From positions 121,826-185,825 of the forward strand of contig CAWALU010000011.1 in assembly GCA_963782985.1 (NCBI GenBank): 64,000 nucleotides of DNA, written 5' to 3'. This stretch comes from CAVSWT01 sp963782985. Its GTDB lineage: Bacteria; Bacteroidota; Ignavibacteria; Ignavibacteriales; Ignavibacteriaceae. Positions within the stretch are counted from its first letter, which is position 1. Every line of letters starts with the position of its first letter. The notes beneath the pieces were generated by a model that was not told the DNA's origin, searched no databases, and saw nothing but the letters and a program-made list of their open reading frames with translations. Position numbers and translations under genes: made by a program. Shown here piece by piece: positions 1 to 9,421 of this stretch.

Positions 1-2
1 TA

Positions 3-1370
3 ACAATTAATAGAAGCTATCAATCAATTTTAGAAGATGAACTTCAAAACGGAATTAAGGAGTTCGGCGGTACCTCTGCTGTCGGAATAATTATGGATCC
101 TAACAATGGAGAAATATTAGCGCTTGCAAATCTTGGAGATTATAATCCGAATGAATATTGGAATTACAGCGACGACGAAAGAAAGAACAGATCAATAACG
201 GACACTTATGAACCGGGCTCAACATTTAAATCAATTTCAATGGCGGTTTTACTTAATGAAAATCTTTGTAAAGAAAATGAACTTCTTAATGTTGAAAACG
301 GAAAGTATAAATTTAAAAGCGTTTATATATCGGATACTCATCAACATAATTATTTAACCGTAGACGGCGTTTTAGAACAGTCGAGCAATATCGGAATGGC
401 AAAGTTGTCGCAAAGAATTGATGATAATAAATTTTATAAATATTTGCGCGGCTTTGGTTTCGGAAATTATTCAGCGTTGGAATTGCCTGGCGAAGCAAAA
501 GGAGTTTTAAAAAAACCAAGTCGCTGGGGTTCAATAACAAAAGCGTTTATGTCTTATGGATATGGATTGTCTGTTACGCCTTTGCAGCTTACAGCCGCAT
601 ACTGTGCGCTTGTAAACGGCGGTTATTTGCTTCAACCGAAACTCGTTAAAAAAATTATTGGTTCAAATGGCGGAGAAATAATTAATTCTAAATCAAAAGA
701 AATCCGACGAGTAATTTCAGAAAAAACTTCCGATAAAATTAAAAAGATGATGGTGAATGTTATTGAAAAGGGAACCGGTAAAAACGCTAAGATGGATTAT
801 ATAACCGCTGGAGGCAAAACTGGCACATCGCAAAAATTAATAAACGGCAGATATTCTAAATCGGAATATAATTCTTCTTTCATAGGATTTTTTCCCGCTG
901 ATAATCCTAAGATAATTTGTTTTGTGCTTGTGAATTCTCCGTCGGTTGGCAAGTACGGAGGAATGGTTGCCGCTCCAATTTTTAAAAATATATCAACTCG
1001 AATTATTAATGCCGACCCTGACATTTTTCAGAATCATTTTAAAAATGATGGCGATCAAAATTTTGAATTTAAAACTGTTGACTTAAAGGAATTTGATAAT
1101 AAACAAAATGTAAAAATAGTTCATGCTGATCAGGAAGTTGCCAAACAATTAAATGAAAAGGATTTAATTAATATTAAAAATATGCCCGATCTTTCAAATT
1201 ATTCTTTAAGAGATGCAATTTTAATTTTAACTAAACTGGGAATTAATTATAAAGTTAAAGGCTCCGGAAAAGTAATTGCGCAGACGCTTTCGCCGGGAAA
1301 TAAAATTGATAAAAGTAAGATCTGCACTTTAACTTGTGAAAACAATAACGGCGGAGCAAAAATTTATTAA
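3..1370 (+). CDS. ftsI: FtsI/PBP2-type peptidoglycan transpeptidase with C-terminal PASTA domain (5' partial)
   Basis: Class B penicillin-binding protein that cross-links septal peptidoglycan at the outer face of the inner membrane. The frame is open from base 3, so the gene begins upstream of the window; an internal ATG at 93 is not the real start. The three catalytic motifs are visible: SxxK as STFK (219-230, nucleophile Ser), SxN as SSN (381-389) and KTG (816-824). After the transpeptidase domain, roughly 1170-1350 encodes a PASTA-like domain (MPDLSNYSL onwards, with LSPGNKI near its end), as in SpoVD/PBP2x-like proteins. The stop overlaps the murE start by one base (TAATG), implying translational coupling. 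First gene seen of the dcw cluster; mraZ, mraW and ftsL would be expected upstream. SpoVD-like naming is equally possible. Confidence 0.95.
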   Translation, partial: TINRSYQSILEDELQNGIKEFGGTSAVGIIMDPNNGEILALANLGDYNPNEYWNYSDDERKNRSITDTYEPGSTFKSISMAVLLNENLCKENELLNVENGKYKFKSVYISDTHQHNYLTVDGVLEQSSNIGMAKLSQRIDDNKFYKYLRGFGFGNYSALELPGEAKGVLKKPSRWGSITKAFMSYGYGLSVTPLQLTAAYCALVNGGYLLQPKLVKKIIGSNGGEIINSKSKEIRRVISEKTSDKIKKMMVNVIEKGTGKNAKMDYITAGGKTGTSQKLINGRYSKSEYNSSFIGFFPADNPKIICFVLVNSPSVGKYGGMVAAPIFKNISTRIINADPDIFQNHFKNDGDQNFEFKTVDLKEFDNKQNVKIVHADQEVAKQLNEKDLINIKNMPDLSNYSLRDAILILTKLGINYKVKGSGKVIAQTLSPGNKIDKSKICTLTCENNNGGAKIY

Positions 1371-2833
1371 TGGAATTAACCGAATTAATAAATAGCGTAA
1401 AAGTTATAAGCGCAATTGGAGAAATTCAGCGGCAAGATGTAGCCAGCATTGTTTATGATTCAAGAAAAGTTGAAAAAAATTCTGTGTTTGTTGCTATCAA
1501 AGGTTTTACTACCGACGGACATAAATTTATTTTGCAGGCTTTAAGCAAAGGCGCTATCGCGATAATACTTGAAGATAATTTTGCCGTACCTGATGAAATT
1601 TTTATTCATCAAAAAGCCGCAAAAATTTTAGTGCATAACAGCAGAGCCGCATTAGCGGAAATATCAAATTATTTTTATAAAGAACCGTCAAAAAAATTAA
1701 AGCTGATAGGCATAACCGGAACGAACGGAAAAACAACAACTTCATATTTCATCAAAAATATTTTTGAAGAAGCAGGTTTTAAAACAGGAATGATCGGAAC
1801 AATTTCAAATTTCATAGGAAGCAAAGAAATTAAATCGACTTTAACTACGCCCGAAGCAAACGATTTAAATTTATTTTTTAACGAAATGCTTAATGAAGGC
1901 TGCAGCCACGCAGTAATGGAGGTTTCGTCTCATTCGCTGGTACTAAACCGGGTGAGTAATTTAACGTTCAGCGCGGCGGTTTTTACTAATATAACTTCAG
2001 ATCATCTTGATTTCCATAAAGATTTTGATAGCTACTTAAAAGCAAAAAAAATTTTATTTGACAATCTGAGTGTTTCTGCATTTGGTGTTTACAATGCGGA
2101 TGAAAATAATAGCACGCGTCTTATTCAAAATTCTATGGCGCGTTTTCATTCTTATGGGAAGGCATCAAATGCAGATTTTATTTTAAGCGATGTTAACTAT
2201 GATTTGAGTGGAACTAATTTTCAACTCGCATATCATAATGAAAGTTATCCGGTTTCAACTTCGCTGGTGGGCGAGTTTAACGCTTATAATGCCGCCGCAG
2301 CAATAGCCGTTACCGTTTTACTCGGCGTAAATTTTAAAACAGCAATTGAAGGAATAAAAAATACAAAGCAAGTGCCGGGCAGATTTGAAATAGTAGGAGA
2401 GAATAATAAAAAAGTAATTGTGGATTATTCCCATACTTCCGACAGTCTGGAAAAGGCTCTGCAAGCGGTTCATAAAATTGTAAAAAAATCTGTTCCCGTT
2501 TATACTGTATTTGGCTGCGGCGGAAATAGAGATAAAACCAAGCGCCCAATTATGGGGAAGATTGCTTCTGATTTAAGCGATAAAATTTTTATTACGTCGG
2601 ATAATCCAAGAAGCGAAGACCCGTCTAAAATTATTAATGACATAAAATCCGGCATTACAAAAAATAATGTTGAAGTAATTGAAAACAGAGAAGAAGCAAT
2701 AAAATCAGCTATTCAAAACGCCGAGGATGACGCCGTAATTTTAATTGCCGGCAAAGGTCATGAAGATTATCAGGAAATAAATGGAGTCAGATTTCATTTT
2801 TCAGATAAGGAAATTGCTCAAAAATATTTATGA
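1370..2833 (+). CDS. murE: UDP-N-acetylmuramoyl-L-alanyl-D-glutamate--2,6-diaminopimelate ligase
   Basis: Cytoplasmic Mur ligase adding the third amino acid to UDP-MurNAc-L-Ala-D-Glu with ATP. The 487-residue length is normal. The N-terminal domain carries VYDSRKVEKNSVFVAIKG (UDP-substrate binding), the ATP loop GITGTNGKTTT is near residues 113-123, and the C-terminal DNPRSEDP at about residue 410 is the meso-diaminopimelate recognition motif (DNPR), so the cell wall should be of DAP rather than lysine type. GKGHEDYQ near the end is also conserved. Start by 1-base overlap with the PBP stop; end overlaps the murF start (ATGA). Middle of the dcw operon. Confidence 0.98.
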   Translation: MELTELINSVKVISAIGEIQRQDVASIVYDSRKVEKNSVFVAIKGFTTDGHKFILQALSKGAIAIILEDNFAVPDEIFIHQKAAKILVHNSRAALAEISNYFYKEPSKKLKLIGITGTNGKTTTSYFIKNIFEEAGFKTGMIGTISNFIGSKEIKSTLTTPEANDLNLFFNEMLNEGCSHAVMEVSSHSLVLNRVSNLTFSAAVFTNITSDHLDFHKDFDSYLKAKKILFDNLSVSAFGVYNADENNSTRLIQNSMARFHSYGKASNADFILSDVNYDLSGTNFQLAYHNESYPVSTSLVGEFNAYNAAAAIAVTVLLGVNFKTAIEGIKNTKQVPGRFEIVGENNKKVIVDYSHTSDSLEKALQAVHKIVKKSVPVYTVFGCGGNRDKTKRPIMGKIASDLSDKIFITSDNPRSEDPSKIINDIKSGITKNNVEVIENREEAIKSAIQNAEDDAVILIAGKGHEDYQEINGVRFHFSDKEIAQKYL

Positions 2834-4221
2834 AAAAAATTTCATTATCTCTAAAAGATATATTTGATATTCCAACAGCTGAAATCTTTTGTCCAAATAG
2901 ATTCAAAAGTATTAGCGCCGTAACTATTGATTCGAGAAATGTTCCTGTTAATTCATTGTTCGTTGCAATTGAAGGCGAAAAATTTGACGGGCATAATTTT
3001 GTAAATGATGCTATTAAAAATGGAGCTGCGGCAGTAGTAATTAATGAAAAGAAAATTTCGAAATTTGATAAACTTAATGTTCCAATAATCGCCGTTAAAA
3101 ACACAACTATTGCCCTTGGCGATATTGCAAAAATTTGGCGAAAGAAATTACGGACAAAAATTATCGGTATAACCGGAAGCGCCGGTAAAACTTCAACTAA
3201 AGAAATACTTTCGGTTTTGCTGAACGAAAAATTTTCTGTTAATAAAACTCTGGCAAATAACAATAATCATATTGGAGTTCCACTGACAATTTTCAGTACA
3301 AATAATTCGCACGATTTTTTAGTCGCTGAACTCGGAACTAATCATTTCGGTGAAATAAAATATACCTCAGATATTGCTTCGCCGGATTGCGCGTTAATTA
3401 CAAACATTGGAAGCTCGCATTTAGAATTTCTTAAAAATAAAAAAGGAGTTTTAAAAGAAAAGATCTCATTATTTGAATCTACAATTTCCAACAAAGGTTT
3501 TTTATTTATTAATAATGACGATCCCCTTTTAAGAAATTCAGCTGAGAATTATAAAAACAAAATTACTTTTGGATTTAACGATGAGGCTGACTGCAAAGGT
3601 GAAATTAAAAAATATACAGATGAAGGTAAAACCGTTATCCAAATAAAATATAAAAACAAAAAGCTGGTAACAGAATTACCATTGTACGGCGAGCAAAGCG
3701 CTAAAAATTTTCTTGCGGCTGCGGCTGCGGCTTTCAAGGTAGGACTAAATAAAAATGAAATATTCTCGGCGCTAAATAAATTAAAGCAGTCAGAAAAAAG
3801 ATTAAATGTTAAACACTTAAAAAATTTTATTTTGATTGATGATACTTATAATGCAAATCCTGAGTCGATGAAGTATTCAATTTCACTTCTTCCCAAAATA
3901 AAATCTTTTAAAAATAAAATCCTGATTCTTGGCGATATGTTTGAATTGGGCAAAGATGAAATAAAGCTTCATCAAAATTTAGCCGGCGTAATTAAGAAGA
4001 ATAAAATAAACGAAATTTATTTAATCGGCAGCCGTATGAAATCTTTAAATGATGAATTGAAAAAACAAAAAATTGATTCTCTTCATTTTAAGAATAGAGA
4101 GAAGCTTAAAAAATTTATTATTGAAAAAGATCTTAAAGACTCTGTTGTTCTAATAAAAGGCTCGCGCGGAATGAAGATGGAAGAATTTGTAAACGCTATT
4201 GAACTAATAAACAAAAATTAA
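2830..4221 (+). CDS. murF: UDP-N-acetylmuramoyl-tripeptide--D-alanyl-D-alanine ligase
   Basis: Adds the D-Ala-D-Ala dipeptide to UDP-MurNAc-tripeptide, the last cytoplasmic step before lipid I. At 463 residues it is full length. It has the Mur ligase N-domain (TIDSRNVPVNSLFVAIEGE), the ATP loop GITGSAGKTSTKE near residue 113, the ELGTNHFGEI substrate segment, and the C-domain DDTYNANPESM followed by LGDMFELG, which are MurF hallmarks. It starts inside the murE stop (ATGA) and its TAA directly abuts the mraY ATG. Confidence 0.97.
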   Translation: MKKISLSLKDIFDIPTAEIFCPNRFKSISAVTIDSRNVPVNSLFVAIEGEKFDGHNFVNDAIKNGAAAVVINEKKISKFDKLNVPIIAVKNTTIALGDIAKIWRKKLRTKIIGITGSAGKTSTKEILSVLLNEKFSVNKTLANNNNHIGVPLTIFSTNNSHDFLVAELGTNHFGEIKYTSDIASPDCALITNIGSSHLEFLKNKKGVLKEKISLFESTISNKGFLFINNDDPLLRNSAENYKNKITFGFNDEADCKGEIKKYTDEGKTVIQIKYKNKKLVTELPLYGEQSAKNFLAAAAAAFKVGLNKNEIFSALNKLKQSEKRLNVKHLKNFILIDDTYNANPESMKYSISLLPKIKSFKNKILILGDMFELGKDEIKLHQNLAGVIKKNKINEIYLIGSRMKSLNDELKKQKIDSLHFKNREKLKKFIIEKDLKDSVVLIKGSRGMKMEEFVNAIELINKN

Positions 4222-5331
4222 ATGCTTTATTATTTATTTGATTATATAAATAAAAATTTTAATCCGCCGGGCTTTGATATTTTCCGGTTCTTGACTTTTC
4301 GTTCAGCGCTTGCGGCAATTTCGGGATTGTTCTTATCAATTTATTTGGGACCAAAAATAATCGGCTACTTGCAGAAGAAACAAATCGGCGAAGCTAAAAA
4401 AGTTGACGGACCAAAATCCCATTGGTCTAAAGCCGGCACGCCCACTATGGGCGGAATAATAGTAATATTTTCTGTTGTAATTCCGGTGCTTTTTTGGGGC
4501 GATATTAAAAGCATTTACATAATTTTAATTTTGTTCGGAACTATTTGCTTAAGCCTGGTTGGATTTTTAGACGACTATTTAAAAGTAATTAAAAAATTGC
4601 CCAACGGATTAATTGCAAGATATAAATTGCTCGGACAAATTTTTGTTGGATTAGTTGTCGGCTCTGTAATTTATTTCTCGCCGCAGTTTGAAGGATTTAA
4701 TTCTGTAACCACTGTTCCTTTTTTGAAAGATGTAAATTTTGATTTTTCATATTTGTACATACCGGTTGTGGTTTTTATAGTAACTGCAACTTCCAATGCA
4801 GTTAATTTAACAGATGGATTGGACGGGCTTGCAATCGGAATAACAACGATAGTAATGCTTACTCTTGCTATTTTAAGTTATGTAAGCGGCAATGCAATTT
4901 TTGCTGATTATTTAAATATAATTTATTTACCCGGCTCTGGTGAGTTAACGGTTTTTGTCGCGGCATTAATTGGAGCGTCGCTTGGATTTTTGTGGTTTAA
5001 TTTTTATCCGGCTCAAGTATTTATGGGGGATACCGGCTCGCTTGCTTTGGGCGGCGCATTTGGAATTTTGGCAGTGCTGATAAAAAAAGAATTATTAATT
5101 CCACTTCTTGGCGGCGTGTTTTTTATGGAGACGGTTTCTGTTATAATTCAAAGAGTATATTTCAAGTACACAAAAAAGAAATACGGCGAAGGTAGAAGAG
5201 TTTTTAAAATGGCGCCTATACATCATCATTTTGAAATGGTAGGCTGGCCCGAACCAAAAATCGTAATCAGATTTTATATAATAACAATCATTCTTGCAAT
5301 TGCAAGTTTAGCATCTTTCAAAATACGTTAA
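4222..5331 (+). CDS. mraY: phospho-N-acetylmuramoyl-pentapeptide-transferase
   Basis: Integral inner-membrane enzyme that transfers phospho-MurNAc-pentapeptide to undecaprenyl phosphate to make lipid I. The 369-residue protein is hydrophobic, with about ten membrane segments. Family motifs are present: GTPTMGGIIV near the N-terminus, FLDDYLK (acidic Mg site), NLTDGLDGLA, MGDTGSLALGG and the cytoplasmic APIHHHFEMVGWPE loop with the HHH signature. The ATG immediately follows the murF stop and the TAA overlaps the murD start (TAATG). Confidence 0.98.
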   Translation: MLYYLFDYINKNFNPPGFDIFRFLTFRSALAAISGLFLSIYLGPKIIGYLQKKQIGEAKKVDGPKSHWSKAGTPTMGGIIVIFSVVIPVLFWGDIKSIYIILILFGTICLSLVGFLDDYLKVIKKLPNGLIARYKLLGQIFVGLVVGSVIYFSPQFEGFNSVTTVPFLKDVNFDFSYLYIPVVVFIVTATSNAVNLTDGLDGLAIGITTIVMLTLAILSYVSGNAIFADYLNIIYLPGSGELTVFVAALIGASLGFLWFNFYPAQVFMGDTGSLALGGAFGILAVLIKKELLIPLLGGVFFMETVSVIIQRVYFKYTKKKYGEGRRVFKMAPIHHHFEMVGWPEPKIVIRFYIITIILAIASLASFKIR

Positions 5332-6677
5332 TGGATCTATCAAATAAAAAAATAACGGTTATAGGCGCGGTTAGAAGCGGAGTCGGGGCTGCAAAATTAA
5401 TTAAGAAAGCCGGAGGAATTCCTTTCGTAAGCGATTCCGGAAATGAATACAAACTTTCTGACTCAATTGTAAAATTAAAAGAGCAGCAAATCGATTTTGA
5501 AATTGGAAAACATTCCGACAAAGTTTTTGAATGCGAATTAATGATTGTTAGCCCGGGCGTTCCTTCGGATGCTGAAGTAATAATTAATGCAAATGTAAAA
5601 GGTATAAAAGTAATTAGCGAGATTGAATTAGCCGCCTCTTTCTGTAAAGGAAATGTGGTTGCAATTACCGGAACAAACGGCAAAACAACCACTACAAGTT
5701 TATGCGCTCACGTTTTTAATGCGTGCGGTTTTAAAACTTATGCCGCGGGAAATATCGGAACAGCTTTTTCTGAAATCGCATTGGATGTTAAAGAAAATGA
5801 ATTTGTAGCGCTGGAAGTTTCAAGTTTTCAGCTTGATATGATTGATAAGTTCGCGCCTAAGATAGCGGTAATTTTAAATATCACTCCCGATCATCTTAAC
5901 CGTTATGACAATAAATTTGAAAATTATATCAGTTCAAAATTAAGAATTTATAAAAATCAAAGTGAAAAAGATTTTCTAATTCTAAATGCCGACAGTCAGC
6001 CGCTAGTTGATTCGCTTACTGAACACAAAAGTAAAAGCATTTATTTCTCAACCAAAACCCAGCAGATAAATGGAGCGTATCTTTTTCAAAATGAAATAAT
6101 TTATAATGAAGACGGCGAACTTAAATTTAGCTGCAGCGTGAATGATATAAATTTAAAAGGCGAACACAATTATGCAAACGCAATGGCTGTAATTAACGCC
6201 GGCAAAATTTTTGGTTTTGATAATGAAAAAATTAAAGAAGGACTGAGAACTTTTAAAGGCGTTGAACATCGCTTGGAAATTGTTAGGGAAATTGATGGAG
6301 CGTTTTACGTTAATGATTCCAAAGCAACTAACGTGGATTCTGTTTGGTACGCCCTGCAAAGTTTTGACGCTCCAATATTTTTAATTCTGGGGGGACAGGA
6401 TAAAGGAAATGATTATAATCAAATTAAAGATTTAGTTAAGGATAAGGTAAAGAAAATTTTTGCCATCGGGTCTTCATCCGATATAATATTTAATTTCTTT
6501 CATTCTTTCGTTAAAGTTGAACTTAAGCCTACATTAGAAGACGTGGTAATTGCCGCAAGCAATGAAGCGCGTCAAGGCGATGTAGTTTTACTTTCGCCGG
6601 CTTGCGCCAGCTTTGATATGTTTGATAATTATGAACATAGAGGGAAAATATTTAAGCAAGCCGTGGAAAAATTATAA
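5331..6677 (+). CDS. murD: UDP-N-acetylmuramoyl-L-alanine--D-glutamate ligase
   Basis: Cytoplasmic Mur ligase adding D-Glu to UDP-MurNAc-L-Ala. At 448 residues it has the Rossmann-like N-domain (ITVIGAVRSGVGAAKLI), the VSPGVP segment, the ATP loop ITGTNGKTTTT near residue 114, NITPDHLNRY, GVEHRLEIV and the C-terminal NDSKATN and LLSPACASFDMFDNYEHRG motifs that distinguish MurD from the other ligases. Coupled to mraY and ftsW by TAATG overlaps on both sides. Confidence 0.98.
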   Translation: MDLSNKKITVIGAVRSGVGAAKLIKKAGGIPFVSDSGNEYKLSDSIVKLKEQQIDFEIGKHSDKVFECELMIVSPGVPSDAEVIINANVKGIKVISEIELAASFCKGNVVAITGTNGKTTTTSLCAHVFNACGFKTYAAGNIGTAFSEIALDVKENEFVALEVSSFQLDMIDKFAPKIAVILNITPDHLNRYDNKFENYISSKLRIYKNQSEKDFLILNADSQPLVDSLTEHKSKSIYFSTKTQQINGAYLFQNEIIYNEDGELKFSCSVNDINLKGEHNYANAMAVINAGKIFGFDNEKIKEGLRTFKGVEHRLEIVREIDGAFYVNDSKATNVDSVWYALQSFDAPIFLILGGQDKGNDYNQIKDLVKDKVKKIFAIGSSSDIIFNFFHSFVKVELKPTLEDVVIAASNEARQGDVVLLSPACASFDMFDNYEHRGKIFKQAVEKL

Positions 6678-7837
6678 TGACCGATAAAATGAATTCATCC
6701 AAAGTAAATATTTTTGCCGGGAAAAAATTAGCCGCCGCAGTTTTTTTTGACGCCTTGATACTTATGATTTTAGGGCTTGCTACCGTAATGAGCGCCAGCA
6801 GCGCTTACAGCGGTTTTCGGTTTGATAATATTTTCCATTTGTTTAATTCGCATTTGTTTAAGGTGGTTACCGGAATAGGATTTATGATTTTGTTTTCAAT
6901 TATACCATACGATTATTATAAAGATCACAGTAAAAAAGCGATAATTGCAATTACAATAATTTTAATACTAACATTGTTTTTAGCCCCCAACTACAAGGGC
7001 GCGGGAAGATGGATCAATTTAGGTTTTACTACATTTCAACCCGCGGATGCGGCAAAATTAATTTTGATAATTCATCTTTCATCATTGATTGAAAGTAAAA
7101 GAGAATATTTATCAAACTTTAAATTCGGATTTTCTTATTTGTTCTTTTGGGTTCTCCTAATAGCCGGCTTAGTTTTAATTCAGCCGAATATAAGCAACGG
7201 AGTTTTGCTGGTTGTTATTTCGCTCGCGCTTCTGTTTGTCGGCGGGGCAAAAATTAAACATATAATTTCCGCATCTTTATTTACATTATTTAGCGGCGGA
7301 ATTATAGCTATGCTATTCAATCATTCCAGGGGAAGAATTTTAACTTTTATTAGCAGTATTCTAAACGGCGGCGATATTAATCTTCAAGTTAAACAAGCCT
7401 TAATCGGTTTAGGCAGCGGTGGCGTTTTAGGCGTTGGAATTGGACACAGCAGGCAAAGTAATTTGTTTTTGCCCGAGGCTTACGGCGATTTTATTTTTGC
7501 TATTCTTGGCGAAGAAACTGGTTTCGTGGGTTCTATAATTGTGCTAATTCTTTTTCTCACAATTTTTATCGCGGGAATTTTAATCGCTAAAAAAGCTAAA
7601 GATGAGTTTGGGCAGCTGTTAGCTTTTGGAATAACTTTTTCAATAATTATTTATGCCTTTGTAAATGTGGCTGTGGCAACGGGATTATTCCCAACCACTG
7701 GATTGCCGCTTCCGTTCATAAGCTACGGCGGCACGTCAATTTTATTCCTTTGCATCTCTGTCGGTATATTAATTAACATTGCAATTTCAAATTCAATATT
7801 AGAAAAGAATCAAGCTTTAACAGGAAATAAAAAATAA
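6677..7837 (+). CDS. ftsW: peptidoglycan glycosyltransferase FtsW (SEDS family)
   Basis: Polytopic SEDS-family protein that polymerises lipid II at the septum together with its partner class B PBP, whose gene opens this cluster. The 386 residues form about ten membrane helices. Recognisable segments are YKGAGRWINLG, FQPADAAKL, QPNISNGVLL and the C-terminal TTGLPLPFISYGGTS, the most conserved SEDS motif. RodA is the alternative, but position between murD and murG favours FtsW. The ATG overlaps the murD stop by one base; a 7-base gap separates it from murG. Confidence 0.97.
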   Translation: MTDKMNSSKVNIFAGKKLAAAVFFDALILMILGLATVMSASSAYSGFRFDNIFHLFNSHLFKVVTGIGFMILFSIIPYDYYKDHSKKAIIAITIILILTLFLAPNYKGAGRWINLGFTTFQPADAAKLILIIHLSSLIESKREYLSNFKFGFSYLFFWVLLIAGLVLIQPNISNGVLLVVISLALLFVGGAKIKHIISASLFTLFSGGIIAMLFNHSRGRILTFISSILNGGDINLQVKQALIGLGSGGVLGVGIGHSRQSNLFLPEAYGDFIFAILGEETGFVGSIIVLILFLTIFIAGILIAKKAKDEFGQLLAFGITFSIIIYAFVNVAVATGLFPTTGLPLPFISYGGTSILFLCISVGILINIAISNSILEKNQALTGNKK

Positions 7838-7844
7838 ATTTTAA

Positions 7845-8948
7845 ATGAATCAATCAGCAGCTAAATATAGATTTTTATTTGCCGGCGGCGGAACGGGGGG
7901 ACACCTCTTTCCGGCGGTTGCTGTTGCGGAAAAAATAAAATCAATTTTGCCTGAAGCAGAAATATTATTTGTGGGATCTAAATCTAAAATTGAAGGAAGA
8001 GTAATTCCACAGCTTGGTTATAAATTTAAATCTATTTGGATAAAAGGTTTTTCCAGAAAATTTACAATTGAAAATTTAATATTCCCGTTAAAATTATTTG
8101 TCGCAACTATGCAGTCCATTTTTATAAATATGAAATTTAAACCTCAGGTTGCCGTTGGCTTCGGCGGTTATGTTTCGGGTCCTGCAATATGGGGCGCTTC
8201 AATAGTTAAGGCAAAAATAATTTTACTTGAACAAAATAGTTATCCCGGAATTACCACCCGTATGTTAGAAAAAAAATCAAATGAAATTCATCTAAGTTTT
8301 GAAGATTCTAAAAAATATTTCCGGCAGAAAGAAAAATTATTTTTAACGGGCAATCCTGTCCGCGAGAGTTTAATGAAAATAAATAAAGAGGAAGCTTTAA
8401 AGGAATTCGGGTTTTCATCTTCTGAAAAAACATTGCTAATCCTTGGCGGAAGCTTAGGCGCATATACTTTGAATGAAGCGGCTGCGGCTTCAGTTAAAAA
8501 ATTTGAAGAAAATAATGTTCAAGTAATTTGGCAGACGGGTAAACATTATTACGCTAAATATAAAAATTTAAAATCGCCCAATATTTGGATAAATGATTTT
8601 ATTGATAAAATGAATTACGCTTACGCTGCCTGCGATTTTTTAGTTGCGCGCGCCGGCGCCACAACTATCGCAGAAATATTGCTGCTTGGTATTCCAACTA
8701 TACTTGTGCCGTCGCCGAACGTTGCAGCTAATCATCAATATCATAATGCAAAATCATTAACGGATAAAACGGCGGCTATTTTAATTGAGGATAAAGAAAT
8801 AAAAAATAAGCTTTATGATTCAGTAATAAATATTATTAATGATGAAAATTATTTGAGTCAAATTTCACAAAAAGCAAAATCGCTTGCCAGCCCTAATGCC
8901 GCAAGCGTAATCGCAAACAGAGCAATAAAATTAGCTCAAGAATTATGA
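7845..8948 (+). CDS. murG: UDP-N-acetylglucosamine--N-acetylmuramyl-(pentapeptide) pyrophosphoryl-undecaprenol N-acetylglucosamine transferase
   Basis: Peripheral membrane GT-B glycosyltransferase that adds GlcNAc to lipid I to give lipid II. The 367-residue protein has the N-terminal glycine-rich loop GGGTGGHLFPA (residues about 14-24), VGFGGYVSGPA, the second loop LILGGSLGA near residue 200, and the UDP-GlcNAc-binding LVARAGATTIAEIL followed by PSPNVAANHQYHNA. Its last four bases overlap the next start (ATGA), so the small membrane gene that follows should be translated with it. Confidence 0.98.
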   Translation: MNQSAAKYRFLFAGGGTGGHLFPAVAVAEKIKSILPEAEILFVGSKSKIEGRVIPQLGYKFKSIWIKGFSRKFTIENLIFPLKLFVATMQSIFINMKFKPQVAVGFGGYVSGPAIWGASIVKAKIILLEQNSYPGITTRMLEKKSNEIHLSFEDSKKYFRQKEKLFLTGNPVRESLMKINKEEALKEFGFSSSEKTLLILGGSLGAYTLNEAAAASVKKFEENNVQVIWQTGKHYYAKYKNLKSPNIWINDFIDKMNYAYAACDFLVARAGATTIAEILLLGIPTILVPSPNVAANHQYHNAKSLTDKTAAILIEDKEIKNKLYDSVINIINDENYLSQISQKAKSLASPNAASVIANRAIKLAQEL

Positions 8949-9421
8949 ATGAAGTTCAAAACAAAAAATTAATATTTAAATATAATATGTCGTTCTATTA
9001 TCAATCGACGATAATATATTTTATTGTATTTGTAATGTATGTAATTGTTCGCGGAGAGTTTGTGGAAAATGAATTTACATTTTTGGTGAAAGATCCCATA
9101 ATGTATTTGCTTGGTTTAATCGTTTTTGTTTCTTTAATCAGTCTGGTTTATAATCTATACAAAAATAAATATCTGGAAATTTCAGATGATGCGATTTCAT
9201 TTTCAAATAGATCTAAGAAAAAAAGTTTTCATATAAGCGATATAGCAAGTATAAAAATTTCAAAAAGAAAAAAGCGGATAAATACAAAAGCCTTTCAGCT
9301 GGTTAGAATAAAGCTGCTGCGGCGGAAACGCCCTTTGCTTATTCGCCCTTACGATTATGAGAATGAAGAAATTCTTATGAAAAAAATACAATCAATTAAA
9401 GAATTAATAGAAAAAAATTAA
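8945..9421 (+). CDS. unrecognised two-helix membrane protein between murG and murC
   Basis: A 158-residue protein I cannot assign. Two hydrophobic segments (about residues 18-35 and 50-68) are followed by a very basic soluble part of about 90 residues: NKYLEISDDAISFSNRSKK, then HISDIASIKISKRKKRI and KRPLLIRPYDYENEE. The alternation of short strands with a final helix resembles bacterial PH-like (bPH/YdbT-type) domains, but this is only a visual impression. It overlaps murG (ATGA) and murC (TAATG) by a few bases, so it is an integral member of the dcw transcript. The standard cluster has no gene here. Confidence 0.85.
   Translation: MNEVQNKKLIFKYNMSFYYQSTIIYFIVFVMYVIVRGEFVENEFTFLVKDPIMYLLGLIVFVSLISLVYNLYKNKYLEISDDAISFSNRSKKKSFHISDIASIKISKRKKRINTKAFQLVRIKLLRRKRPLLIRPYDYENEEILMKKIQSIKELIEKN

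Noticed and set aside
93..1370. ATG 93 as the start of the PBP gene.
   Set aside because: The frame is open to the window edge and encodes conserved PBP sequence (RSYQSILEDEL) before this ATG.
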